From Enoplosus armatus (Eukaryota; Chordata; Actinopteri; Centrarchiformes; Enoplosidae): a stretch of 64,000 bases of DNA. Shown here in pieces: positions 1-26,300 of the stretch; position 1 is the stretch's first letter; each line of letters begins with the position of its first letter. The notes under the pieces are model-generated. The model made no database searches, was not told where the DNA came from, and saw only the letters and a program-made list of their open reading frames with translations. The translations under genes were made by a program, and so were the position numbers. The DNA lies in contig NC_092192.1 in assembly GCF_043641665.1 (NCBI RefSeq), forward strand, positions 16,461,158 to 16,525,157, given 5' to 3'.

Positions 1-30
1 CCACAATCAACATTTTGAGAAATCCACTTT

Positions 31-36
31 TTTATT
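31..36 (-). terminator. brwd3: Distal poly(A) signal AATAAA for brwd3
   Basis: The plus-strand hexamer tttatt is AATAAA on the minus strand. Cleavage 10-30 nt further on would fall at or just beyond the left edge of the window. This is the only strong signal giving a UTR of about 2 kb. Confidence 0.5.
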
Positions 37-723
37 AAAAAAAAGAAAAACACATACAATCAAAACATTGTGTATAAAAGACAAAGTCACATAATCTTAT
101 TCCACCTACAGCAGAATGTTATTGTTGTATTTGTCATCAACTAATCTGACGCTTCGCGGAGAGACTAAGAGCCATCTACGATACGAAAATAAGATCCCAA
201 AATATGAATCTTAGTCTTATCACACTCAACCAGAATTATTAAGACGCCAGTTAATGCTGCCGCTCGGAGCACCCTAGATGCTGATTTGTGTGTTTTATCT
301 CTGAGAACCTGACACTAAACAAACTCTTCGGCCCAAAAAAAAATTAAAAGTAAAATATAGAAAAAAAAAACCTCCGAGGCCTCTCTCTTATGTCGGTGTC
401 CACACAGAGGCAGAGTGATGAGGAGGTGTGTTTGGATTAGAGCACCCAGTGTTGACATGAGAATTTGAGAGTCAGCTTTCCTGGTTTCTCCTGACTGGAC
501 GCTGACTCAAATGATTTACCAACCAACGCCTGCACAAGCTTTAAGGTAAACATTAAAAAAAAAAAAAAAAAAAAAGATATAGTCCCACTATAGAGGCCAG
601 GAATCCCTCATTATAAAACTAGATGGTGATTCTGACAGCTAAACATCCAATTGTAGTACATCATGGGAAAAGAAATTGATCTATCCAAAGCTAGAAAACC
701 CATCAGACCGTTATGTTAGAAAC

Positions 724-743
724 GGGGGGGGGGGGGGGGGGGG
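724..743. repeat. Poly(G)20 homopolymer
   Basis: There are twenty uninterrupted G on the plus strand, which would be C20 in the brwd3 3' UTR transcript. The length may be uncertain because of sequencing slippage. Confidence 0.9.
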
Positions 744-2055
744 TACGACATACTATTGAAAGGGTTATCTATGGTTGCTACCTTTGCTTTAGGCCAAAAG
801 AATGTTTGCCAATCAGATGAGACCTTCAGCTTCATCATACACAGGTTTAACTTGCTACTTGTTCAAACTAAAAAAGAAAAGACTGAAATAATGTTTGAGT
901 TTAAACATTCTTACACAAAAATCACGAGGTTTCATCTCCTCTCCTTCTCTAATATCTTCATGACTCAGCTGCCACGTGGAGTAGATAAATGTGCAAATAT
1001 TCCTCAATGTTCCTCATCACTATTCGAACTAACGTACGAAATAGTCAAAGTAACCCAAGTATAATACAATGGAAAAATAAATATTTCTGTGGAAGAGAGT
1101 AGGCCAGGGACCCTTTTGCTTTTGCACATGCTGGGTGGTCATCAGGGAGTACAACAGTACAAATACAAACAGGATGCAGTGGCTTTTTTACCCATGAAAA
1201 AAAAAAAAGACAAACAATTACCCAATTCTAACCAAATACCAGAATCGAAGAGCTGAAAACAGTCAACACCACCAAAAGGGAAGAAGGGAAAACATGAAAC
1301 ATTCACAGGCCGAGGACATCAAGTAGTCCGACAAGGGCTGTAGGAGCTGGGGTATTACTATAGTACTGTATTGATTTAAATCTGATGCCTCAGTATTGCT
1401 AGTGCCCAAACTACACCTGACTCCAGCAACAGATACAACAAAATCTGACTGATGTGAGCTCTGAAAACTAAGGCTTGTGGTTGTGAGGAAAGACCAGGTA
1501 CCAAAAAAGTTGACATCAGTGACCTTAAGTGATGCTGCACGTTTCACAGTGGTCGTGACTGAACTAGTGACCACTAGCATGAAGAGTTTAGTTAAGTTAT
1601 TCAACAAAAACAGAGAACTAAAAATATGAGCACCATTTTTTGGCATCTCCGCATCCTTCTTTGGTGACCAGGAGTAAGAAACGTTGTGGGAGAGGAGTAG
1701 AAAGTATAGTGTTTAGTACTGGACGAGAAACGCACAGGATGAGGAGGAGAGGAAGAAGAGCAGTGTCGTGTCTTAAAGGCTCCTCCAGCGAGCAGTAAGG
1801 CCGAGGTGAGTAAATCCAGTTGGAGAAGGTCCGTGTTGAACTGCAGCTCTGTCGACCAGGGAAGGAAACTCCTTGGCAACGTATCATGAGCACCAGCTAT
1901 CAGTTTGACAGTCATAAGCAGTCTCAGATAAAAAGAAAACCATATATATATATATTATATATACACTTGTACAAAAAGAAAGAAAAAAAAATCCCTGAAG
2001 TTTTACTCATGTTTAACAGTTTGTTTTTTATTGAGGTTTGAAAAGGGGCGACGTG

Positions 2056-16004
<13,949 letters not shown>

Positions 16005-16170
16005 CACTTGATAAGACCGGCGACATTAAGACAAACTGATGTTTAGCTTGCTTGTTAGCCGCCGGCTAGCTAACACAGTAGCTAGGTGTGTGTAGCTAAA
16101 ACAGGCTAGTGAATGGCCTCCTCCTTTCTCAAGTTGTTCCCAGACCACCTGGTGCTTTGTGTTAGCGCCC
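16005..16170 (-). promoter_or_regulatory. brwd3: brwd3 5' UTR and core promoter region
   Basis: The region lies directly upstream of the brwd3 ATG and is moderately GC-rich, with repeated gctagc/gttagc motifs and no obvious TATA box. The start context is gtgATGG. The transcription start itself cannot be placed from sequence. A TATA-less housekeeping-type promoter is inferred. Confidence 0.45.
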
Positions 16171-17639
16171 TCCAGTGAAACAATGCAATAGTGGACGGTT
16201 TGATTTCTTTATCGAATATGAATGAATAGATATGATAAATATTCAAATGTACAACTTTCAGTCCAACAATTTCAGACAGAAATTATGAATCATTTTCAGT
16301 ATTAAACGGTCAGATAAATATTTACATTTCACTGCTTTTGTTTTCTGATAATTCAGGAGAGGTTGAGTAAGTTTCCATATTTATGAGAAGGATTTTGAAG
16401 ATATTTGGTTTTTAGGGGCCAGTGTCAAAAAATCCTTCGTGTACCTTTAGGTAACATGTGGCTGCCATATACATACATACACAGTGCATATATCAAGTAG
16501 ATGTTGTCGGGGAAATCTTACTCACATTTACATATTTGGACAGACATTTTACAAAGAGGTGTTCTATTGTCTCATTTTGTAATATACCAACACTGCCTTC
16601 CTGTTTTATACTAGTGCAGTATTTGGAGAACTCCACTCTAAGGATAGCATCTGTGTTTCATTTTGGAAGAGGCCTCCTTGACCTTAAAGGTAACAAAGAA
16701 AAGGTGCAGGTTATATTGAAAGGTGGTGAATCATACATACACCAAGCTTAACAGCAGAAACCAAATCACTGTTTTCCAGAGTTGTTGTCTAAAATGAGTG
16801 AACCTCTATGATTATGACGCACGGGGACATCATGGACCTTCTATATTTTAGATTAATCGGATCTTGCCATATGATTCTAATAAAAATGTTACAGTACATG
16901 TATGAGGAACATTTTGACAGTTTTTAGTCTTGTTAGATTGAATGGATATGTATTTAAATATGTTTGGAAGATGTAAATACAGTTACAGAAAACGTTGTCA
17001 TGCTTGTAATTTCAGTGCATTCAGATGTAGTTTTCACAGCATCTATACAAGTTAATTACCAAAACAATACTTATTATTAGCTAGAATTGAAAGGTACACA
17101 CAAATTAGACATACTGATGTGTTAAATAGAACATCCTTTATAATAATGCTATATAATTCACACAACTGACAATTCACATATGTGCACTTACAGCCTCAGA
17201 ATGCCTCAGTGAAGTAGTGAACGAGTAAAAACAACTGAATAAGCTACTTTTGCACTTGTCTTTTCTCTGCCATTAATTTGCTTAAATAAAAACAGTCATG
17301 GAAATCTTGAGAACATGTCTGAGTCTTGACTAAAAAACAAGGTGATGTCACTAGTTATTTGGTTATAAGAAAGGCTGCATAATCTTCTCTTAAACTTGTA
17401 CCACTGTGGTCCACAAAGGAAGTGCATGACTGACAGATTGATTGTCATTGGCTTTGGGAGTTGTGGTTGCACACAGGCAGTATATGTTCACTTTTGCACT
17501 GTGTGTGTGTGTCTGTATGTACATGTTTTGACTCTGTGATAAAGCTTGACATACCATGAAATTAGAGTGTGAATAAAATAAATTCTGAGAAATTGAGCAT
17601 AAGACATTGACATTTGACATCCTAGCTTGATTTTATATA

Positions 17640-17676
<37 letters not shown>

Positions 17677-19003
17677 CCAAAATGTTTTGTCAATACGTAT
17701 GACCTTGTGTCTGGGCTATCAATGTAGCAATAGTGACTCTGCAGAAACTGAACATTGTTTACAGTTCAAAGAAAGGCAGTGGAGTGCAGTTACCTGACTA
17801 AATGGTGGGTTGGTCTCTCATATCACAGATGGTTTGTTGATTGAAGGCCACAGATCTGCCAGTAAACTCAACAGAAATGTTTAGAGCTGCCCACCTTTAC
17901 CAGTTCTCACTGCTGAGGGGTTATATTCACTAAACTCACACAGTATATACACATACTGGTATTTCAAACTCAACAGAGTGCAAGAAGCTTTGGTGTGAGT
18001 CGCCTTTTCCAAGGACCCGCACATTTGAATTATTCCAGACTTTTTGGACTGTGTGCATGGTGGCAAAAAGACTTCTACTTATAGGTTTAGTGTTATTCAA
18101 TCTGACACTTCACTTCAACCGTCAGACCTCCTGGAGGGCATCCTGATTCACAACAAGAACAGGTTTAAAATGGTGTCCCTCTGCCTGCCTGCCAAGCAAT
18201 AAGAAATTAAGTAAAACATAAGAAATAATGCAGAAACAGTGTCATCAGCAATCCAGGCTGCTGCCAGGGGTTTTGACGTGCTACAGGTCACAGACTCATT
18301 TCAGCTCACACAACGTCACATAGTCTTCACCCTGCACACAAATAGGTTTTAGTGAGGGAAAGGGAATGTTATTTTCTCTTCTATATAGAAAAAAGATGCG
18401 CAAAAAAGAGAGTAAAAAAGGTACAAGGCTGGCTATTTTCTTTCAAATCTGTCTGTCTCACAAGTCCACAACTTAACTGTGATAGAAAACCACTCTTTCC
18501 CAGAGTGAAGAAAGTGATTTTTATATATTATTTTTTATATAAATCTGTATCTCTGTAATCTCAGTAGATCAATAGAAATGTCTAAGGGACACTACATAGT
18601 GTAGCATATACCTTTTTGATGGGTTACCAAAGTGCTTTCACCCAGAAAAACGTAGTTCACTTATACATTTATCTCTATCAGGTGTTGAACTCTGCTGCTG
18701 AGCCGCACAGTGTTTGTTTAGGCTGCTGTAGTTTAAACAAGGGCAAGGAGCAGACAGTTGTAAGCTTGAAGCTTGTGTGCACAATTTGACTGTACGTATC
18801 CATAGTAAGCTGCTACAGCTCATTTGAAACCGTGACTCACGACAAAACATTTCAGAGCACATGCGGTTTGCCACAAAAATCACTACCTGTTTACTATATT
18901 ATAGCACATCAGAGTTGTCGCTTAAGTTCTGCTCTTTCAGTTTCAGTTTGAGATCTCACAAAGGCGGCACACGAGGTTCATGGAATGAGGCAGCTCATTG
19001 CTC
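16171..19003. other. Intergenic spacer between the divergent brwd3 and npas2 genes
   Basis: The AT-rich spacer has only short, unconvincing reading frames. It contains an (AT)n tract at 17634-17674 and a short TG-rich patch near 17500. I see no RNA gene and no conserved-looking exon. Regulatory elements of either gene may lie here, but none can be named. Confidence 0.6.
17634..17674. repeat. (AT)n microsatellite
   Basis: About 41 bases of alternating TA/AT with a single G interruption. Confidence 0.95.
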
Positions 19004-19517
19004 CAGTGATGGAACGTAACCAAGTACATATACTCAAGTACTGTACTCTACAGTTTTGAGGTACTTTGCTTGAATATTGCCATTGTATGCCCCATGAGCT
19101 AAATTTAGTACTTTTTGCTTTACTACATTTATTTTACAGCTACAGTTTAGTTACTTTGCAGATTAAAATTTGTACATATACAAAACATATACATATACAA
19201 TAAGATATGAGGAAATATATGAGACTGAACTACCCAATATAGGCTACACAGTATATAAATAAAGCATGTATATAAAATAAAAATTGGCTCCAACAAATGC
19301 TGCTTACACCTTAATGCATTAGTATTAACAATCCAGTAATATATAATATTACATTCTCAGGGGTCGTTTTTCTCGTTCATGAGTACTTTATGTACATTTA
19401 GATAATAATAGATTTTGAATGCAGGGCTTTTTTTTTTTTTTTACTTGTAATGGAACATTTTTTTATATTGTGTTGTTGCAACTTAACTTAAAAAGGATTG
19501 GAACACTTCATTCACTG
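19004..19517 (+). mobile_element. Non-autonomous repeat element of the CAGTG...CACTG type
   Basis: The element begins cagtgatggaacgtaaccaa and ends ggaacacttcattcactg, so the ends form a short imperfect inverted repeat starting CAGTGA. Inside are blocks typical of a very common teleost repeat: aagtacatatactcaagtac, ttactacatttattttacag, tgaatgcagggct and cttgtaatggaaca. No open frame is present. hAT-like ancestry is suggested by the CAGTG ends, but I found no matching 8-bp target duplication, so the copy is old or trimmed. It sits about 0.5 kb upstream of the npas2 first exon. Confidence 0.7.
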
Positions 19518-19906
19518 ACCTGCACTGATTGACCCAAAGGTGGCGCTACAGCGTTGGTTGATTAGTTGGATTATGCGAAACTTTGGGGACTAAAAAGCAT
19601 CTCACCACTGCATCTGTCTTTACATTTTCACAATTGCTCTAGCCAGCACAAGTCCACGTAGACCAACATGTGATGATCTGCTATATAATGGCCGTTGAAA
19701 GCATGAGTCAGAGCGCAAAAGACATGAGTCACACAAATCATAGCCCCATCAGAGTACTGTACATGTATGGAGCCACATCCACCGCTTTTATAACCTGTAG
19801 ATACTTTGTATGATCAGGCAAGAACATGAAATATTCTTCATTCACTATTCATTTAAAGGGTATTTGTAAACGTGTTATTTAAACCCACCCACGCACCATC
19901 ACCACT

Positions 19907-19933
<27 letters not shown>
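19907..19933. repeat. (AC)n microsatellite upstream of npas2 exon 1
   Basis: About 13 AC units just upstream of the GC-box and leader exon of npas2. Confidence 0.95.
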
Positions 19934-19939
<6 letters not shown>

Positions 19940-20316
19940 CTCACATAACTTTATTTAGTCCAGTGGGCGGGACTCTGTGTGTGGACTCACTGTGGCTGCA
20001 GAAAACTCCTCATTCAGCCTTCATCTGTGTCTGTGGACAGGACACGGCCTGATCGGCGCTCAGTTACATGACAGTGTGAGATGCGAGGGTAGTTGGCTGG
20101 ATCAGGACCCCCCCCCTACCCACCCAACAGGCTGTGTCCCCAACACACCGGTAGCAGCTACTCATCTTTTCCAGACGGAGTCGACGGCGCAGTTTCATCT
20201 CTGGGAAACTTTTTTGGGATATAGGACGTCGGGTTTTTTTTTTTTGTCGGTTAAAGCCCCTTTTCCCCCCACATGCCTCCGTCTGGATTGGTCTGACCCT
20301 CGGTGCACAGAATAAG
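19934..20316 (+). promoter_or_regulatory. npas2: npas2 proximal promoter and non-coding first exon
   Basis: A GC box (gtgggcgggac, about 19963-19973) precedes a GC-richer stretch that ends in a perfect donor, AATAAG|GTAAGT, at 20316/20317. No long ATG frame crosses the donor, so this fits an untranslated first exon spliced to the acceptor at 42463/42464. The leader contains three tiny upstream frames: ATG at 20068 (3 codons), 20081 (3 codons) and 20273 (7 codons). Assignment to npas2 rests on orientation and on the absence of another plus-strand gene. The transcription start is not known. Confidence 0.6.
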
Positions 20317-23300
20317 GTAAGTTTCCAGCTGAGTGTTGTGAACTGTTCGGTCCACAGGGTCGCTGCGTTACCTGTAACGTCACTTACTCTTACAAATCTA
20401 ACGTTAGTGTAACGTTAGCTAACATTAACGGCTGAAAGTAGAAACTCGCATGAAAAGCAAAACAGGCTCATCGTCTTCTCACGGCTTTCTCTCTCTTCAC
20501 GCCTTCTATTAGTTATGTGAATTTGCTTTGTCATATTTACTGTACAAAAATAGACAAAACATGTTTTTTTTGGATGACACTCGGTCTATTCGACACCAAC
20601 GTTAACTATTAACGTTAATAGCTAATGCAGCGGGTGCTTCTTCAAAATTTAACCCAAATTAAAATAAGACTGAAATGACTACATGTAGGTTACATAACAT
20701 TTTCTTCAGTTTAAGTTCTACGCATCACTTTAACTTAGTGTGCCTCTGAGTGTATTTTAAGAGCATGACATTAATAGACGCTGGACCCTATTGATGGAGC
20801 GCAGTTGAGCTTTAACTTAGATAATGGAGTTTTGTGTGCGTTGACATAGCTACCTGGACAGCAGCTGTGGGTTTGAAAACACATTGTATGATTTGAGAGG
20901 AATGAAATACAAGCCTCAGTGACTGTGGCATAAATGTAATAGGGTGATGGGTTCGAGGGTGAGCCTGTGGATGAGGCGACAAAATCTGCTACTTCTCCAT
21001 GAATCAGTGGAGGGATTCTGGATTATGTGATTTGGCAAGACACCACATTCACAGGAGTTTGACAGGGCAGGGCTCACGTCTTACTTGTCTGAGCTGACAG
21101 ACTGATGCCAAGTGGATGGCAACTGTGTCTCTTTGTTGAGGGACCTACAACTAAATGTTGTAACTGAAAGGAGTCTTGCAAATCATGTCAGTGTTCAATT
21201 GTCTGATTGCTCTGCGTCCTCATCCACGTACACTCGTGTTGAGGCTTGTGCCATTTTGCCTGCCTGCTGCGTCAGTGCTGAGGTTGACCCAGCAGACATG
21301 AATAGTGATGAGGATGTGTGCTGACAGCTGAGTGGGGCAGGATGGGCTGTTCCATGACTGACTGAACTGGGGTGTTCACTGCACCATATGCTCCTTTTTA
21401 CATCATGCTGTTCAACATTTGGGCCAGCCTCATGACTCATGCAATCCTCTTCTCCCTTCAGCTCATTTTTAGTTAGCTGTCACTGAATCCTACAATCTGA
21501 ATTTACATTGTGGGCTAGATACATTGGCATATTCCATTTTGGAATAAAGTCTGCCCCTGTGGAAACTGAGGTCAGGAGTCAATTATGATCCTTATCCTTT
21601 CTGTACTATGGCTGCCCCCTACTGACTAGCTATCTCACTCACTGTATGGAAGCCCAGTTCTGCCACAGTTATGGGGTACAAATTAAGGCTGCAGATGAAC
21701 CATGTTTACTCATATTGCAATTTTTCTAAAATCAATCCATGTAAAGAATAGATACAACAAACGAGTGACATATAACCAGAAAATCAAGCAATCAATCAGC
21801 CCACAGTCCAGTCCAGAAGTCCAGAAAGTGGTCATACTGTATTACCAGTGTCATCATTAAATTTGCTGAGTTTTATGTTTACTTGGAAACTCAGAAGAAT
21901 GGGGGGCATCAGGATGTAGGGTTTAAGAGTTTATAGTGCTGTTCACCTGATACATGGTCCATAATGGGATGGGATGTACACAGAGGAAGGGGGAAACCCA
22001 AGGCTTTGTCCTGGTGCCACTCAGCATGCCATAAGAAATCTCCTAATCTATCCATCAGTGTCATCATTTTAAGAAACTTTTTTATAACTAGGATGTATCT
22101 CATAATTATGACTAATTACCTCATTACCATGACATTTCACAATCATGAAGATCTTTTTCATTAACTTTAATTAACTTGCCCCATATTCACTGGTATCACA
22201 ATCTCTGACAGTTTTTTCTCCCTTTATTCCGTCTTCTTTGTCCCATTAACTTTCTTCATGTTCGTATTTTTCTTTCTCCACTGCCTGTTTATATGCAAAG
22301 AATATCAGTTTACAGCATTTTATTTCACCTCTAAGAGTGAACTGAACAAAAGGCTTCATGGAGATCTACTTTTCTGAGACAGAACTGTGATCATTGGTAT
22401 TCTGGTTTTGCTTAAGCAGTGCTGTGTCTGGGTTTTTGTGTCTCTGAATTTGCTGAAACTATGTGGTGGTGAGGGTTAGTTAACTGATGACACACAGCCT
22501 CGTCTCTGATGTTACAGAGCATGTTGTGGGAAAAGTAGGTTACTGGGCCATGTCCTGCAAGCTTAAACTGAACGCTAGTCTGAATATTGCTAGAGCTGCT
22601 TAGTGTGACTGGGCATGCACAAATGGTGTAGGTCTGCGCAACAGCAAAGGGATCATTTCTACCTTCTGTCTCTTTAAGAAAACAGAGCAGCGCTCCACAT
22701 AGAATGAATGTTGAATGTTGAACCCATGTTGATTCATCTCAAACACTCATGAAATGGAGTGAAATCTGACAACAGGTTGACTAACGTCACAGGTTGCAAA
22801 TGACTAAGCCCCATTTACCTTAAACATCAGTCTTATGCCTTTGTGTGTGAGCCGCCCATTTTTAGTATTTGAATTGTATTAATATTTACATTTTACTTAC
22901 GCACACTGACATCAATGTTTTTTTTTTTTTTTCCAAGATTAAAATGTTATTCTGGTGTTACTGAAGCTGAAGAGATGTGCTTAAGTGCTGTATTGTTTGT
23001 AAGGAAGTCCATGAAATTAATCTTGGAGTTGGCTTCTCTAGAAATATTTCTAACCTTTGGAATCATGGTGCAAGAGTTTAGTATTATGTGGAAACTCTCA
23101 TGTTACTTGTACATAGATGCTTTTGTACTTCCTGTATGGTACCTATAGCCTATATAGGGTGTGTTTTATTACACTTGGCTATAACAATAGTCTCCCTTGG
23201 GAATAACAAACTTGATCCTGTGGCATATCTTATCACAGTGCTTTGCTCTGTTTTTTTTTAATAATTAAGTGTCTTTCCTGTATACAAGAAATACCTGACC

Positions 23301-26300
23301 TAAACATCTGAAGCATGCTTAGTTAGACAGAGCAACAGTGAAAACACTTCATACGGGGCAATAAAATAGAAAAAGCTGCGAGAGATGGGAAACAGGCACT
23401 CTGACCATATTAAACAGGCATTTAAAGTATTTGTAATTTCCATCAGAACCAGACTAGATTTCCTCACTCCTTAACAATGTGTATTAATAGTTTTTCAAGT
23501 GTTTTGAATGCCCTTTGTCCATCTCTCAGAGACAGTTTGCACTTGTCCAAGGAGAGCAAGTCCCTGAATACTTTGTCCTGCATGAGTGAGTGAGAGAGAC
23601 AGGTTGTGATAATGAACAATATTAAACATAAACACAGGATGTTGAGGACTTCAACTCATAGACTTTCCTAAAAAAACATTTCCTGGGTTTTCTGTGTTGG
23701 TGCCGTCACCACAATAAGAAAAGGCGCTAATAGGAAATAAGAATTAACCAAATATTGTCTGATAATATAGATAACACTTGGCACATTAGAGGAGACTATG
23801 ATACAATATATGATATGATTTATTTATGGATTGCAGACATAAAATCCAAGGGATAACATGTTAAAGAGAAAACACGTATTTCCAACATGGTCCCAAGATG
23901 TTAAAAGACAAAACATAAAACTAAACAATAAAGAAAGAAAATTGCATCACCACAAATGAAATAAGAAACACCCACAGGACGACAAGGACAATTTGATGGC
24001 TGAAGTAAAAATGTCATTAAAACATTCATTATAAATCTGTGACCCTATTCCATAAAAAGTCCTCCTATAAGCCCCTCTCATTTTAACAACTGGATGTGTA
24101 ACAGAAGGCTGTTCCACTACATGGCACTTGTGATTAGCAGTTTACCATAAAGTAGACCCCACTTGTCCTCGATATAAAGACCAACCCACAGACCATATAC
24201 TGTACATATGTTTTGGTATTGCCCCAGTCTTGTTACATTCTGGTCCAGTATTTTCAATGAAATCTCTGAAAACCCTTCTTGTGCTACATTTGGATTCATA
24301 CCAAAAGCCGGCTTGAGTGGTGGGTGAGCATTTACCTCCTTTATTGTTATTCTCCTCTGCTGGAAGCAACAGTCTCCACTTAACTTCACAAGATGAATAA
24401 AAGACACTATGTACCTCTTGAAATGAGATAAAACTGAATACACAATCAAAGGAACGACACAATAATTCATGAATTACACTATGACGAGTGTGCACTGGAG
24501 GCCTCTGGATACGGGACCAGGACTGGCTTTCAAACTATGTGATGTCACAAAATAATCTTAAATGTCTTAAACAACAGATGAATGTGAAAACCGCCTCCTG
24601 GTATAAAACCCTGCACATACATCAATCTGCACAGTGAAGGTCAAACATCCAAGTGAAGCACAACAAGCAGAGCACATTTCTGGGTGGAGGTGGGCTTTAA
24701 ATGGTTTATAGCACTAATGTTATATGAGCTTTGATATGTTTTACATCTCAGTTTGTGTTTTGCAGACGCTCTGGTAAACAAACAAAACCAAAAAATGAAA
24801 AGTAATAGAAAAAGGTTGACGATAAAGTTTCTGGTAATATTTAATATATTGTTTTCATGTCCATCTGTAAGGTAGGACGTGTAAAACTCTGAAACCACAA
24901 CATTTACGAAATGAGCTTTGTTGAGTTGACAATAACATCTTACTTCACTACACTATGCTCTGTCATCCTTACTGTAGTCTGGAGGTTTAGAAAGTCCTGG
25001 ATTGTAGGCTTGGCATGTGAATAGTTGGTGAATCTCCAGTAAAGAGGGTAAACATGTGCTATTTTAGGAGACTTTGAAGCCCTTAGAGAAGCAAGTAGTC
25101 AGACAGACAGACAGACAGACAGACATGCTGATGACCAGCATCAAACATGGACAATCCTTTTTCTCAATACTGCACTTTACTGATGCCTGCATTTGTGAAC
25201 TTGGCTTCATTTGGCCGGTGGAACTACAGTATGTTGCACATGACTCTTAAGACTATGACTGGTATTCATGTCACCCTCTTTAACCTTGTAACTATGACAG
25301 ACAAAATGTTCAGCTCCAGTTATATAACTGCCTCTACAGACGTCATCGTCCTTGCTGCTGTCGCTGATCTCTTGCTCCAAAGCACACAGTCATTGTCCTC
25401 AGTAGCTTCAGGCTCAGATCCACTGGGGCATGATTAAGACATTTAGCTGCTTTAAAAAGAAGAAGAAGTTGCCTTTATCTGACTCTAAGACTGATCACAT
25501 TATGTGAATTTGCTCTCTCTTTCTATTCGTGGCATTACTCGAGATAAACATCTGAACATTACGTGCCAAACCTTATCAAAGACACCGCAGTACTACACTG
25601 ACATCTCTATTAAGCAAAATTCATGCCGCTAACCTGAACATTTCTGAGTGGCTTTTAAGGTAGTTCTCTTCATTCAAAGGGACTGAAGATCTCATCTACA
25701 TAAATGAGGTTCATTAAGTATCGGATGAAATTAATTCAGCCGCTATTTGAGGGCTACACTGTGTGCTGTAGAGTATTTTTTCTCTTTTGCCTGTGAGTCA
25801 GTGCTTCTTTTGAGGACCCTGTCTATTTTATATAGCTGATTCACCGGACTTGAGGTTCAGCTTTTATCTTTCTTTCATGACAAAAGGTCACTTTCAAGAT
25901 TCGGGTGTGGCTACACTTTGTATTTCACATGAAGAAAAAAAAAAAACAGTTTCACAATATGTGTGGGCCCGGCCCCTGTGTGTGACCTAGATGTGATTCA
26001 TGTCTTTAGCATAGGGTGTTGGCTGCATGTGCATTACAACGCTGTTTGTTTTTTGTGGGGTAAAACACACACACAGAAGAAGACCATAAACAAGCATGTC
26101 AGGTCTGATGCTGAAATGAAAGGAGCACTCCCAGATGGATCCCTCACGCCTTTGATGTTCAGTAGGTCATCTGCAATCTGTGATGTCAAGAGGCAAACCT
26201 GATCGAGCCTAGTGACGCTGAACTGGAGAGTCAGAGCTCACACACCACAACCTGGATGCTCTGGCAGGTACATTACAGTATACAGGTTTTCTCATTACAT

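Larger units (their letters stand above)
1..2055 (-). other. brwd3: Presumed brwd3 3' UTR
   Basis: No gene-like reading frame is visible between the stop codon and the left edge, and the only consensus poly(A) signal placed for a long UTR is at 31-36. A second AATAAA (minus strand, 2032-2027) lies only 24 nt past the stop codon and could give a very short UTR. The stretch also contains a 20-base G run (724-743), a long A run (about 555-575) and several A-rich tracts. The extent of the UTR is inferred, and nothing in the sequence proves continuous transcription. Confidence 0.6.

Noticed and set aside
975..980. Second CACGTG E-box, in the brwd3 3' UTR
   Set aside because: A single hexamer in a non-promoter setting is expected by chance in 64 kb.
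24117..24495. Two overlapping 117-codon minus-strand frames in npas2 intron 1
   Set aside because: No recognisable domain, no flanking splice sites, and two frames equally open, which suggests chance.
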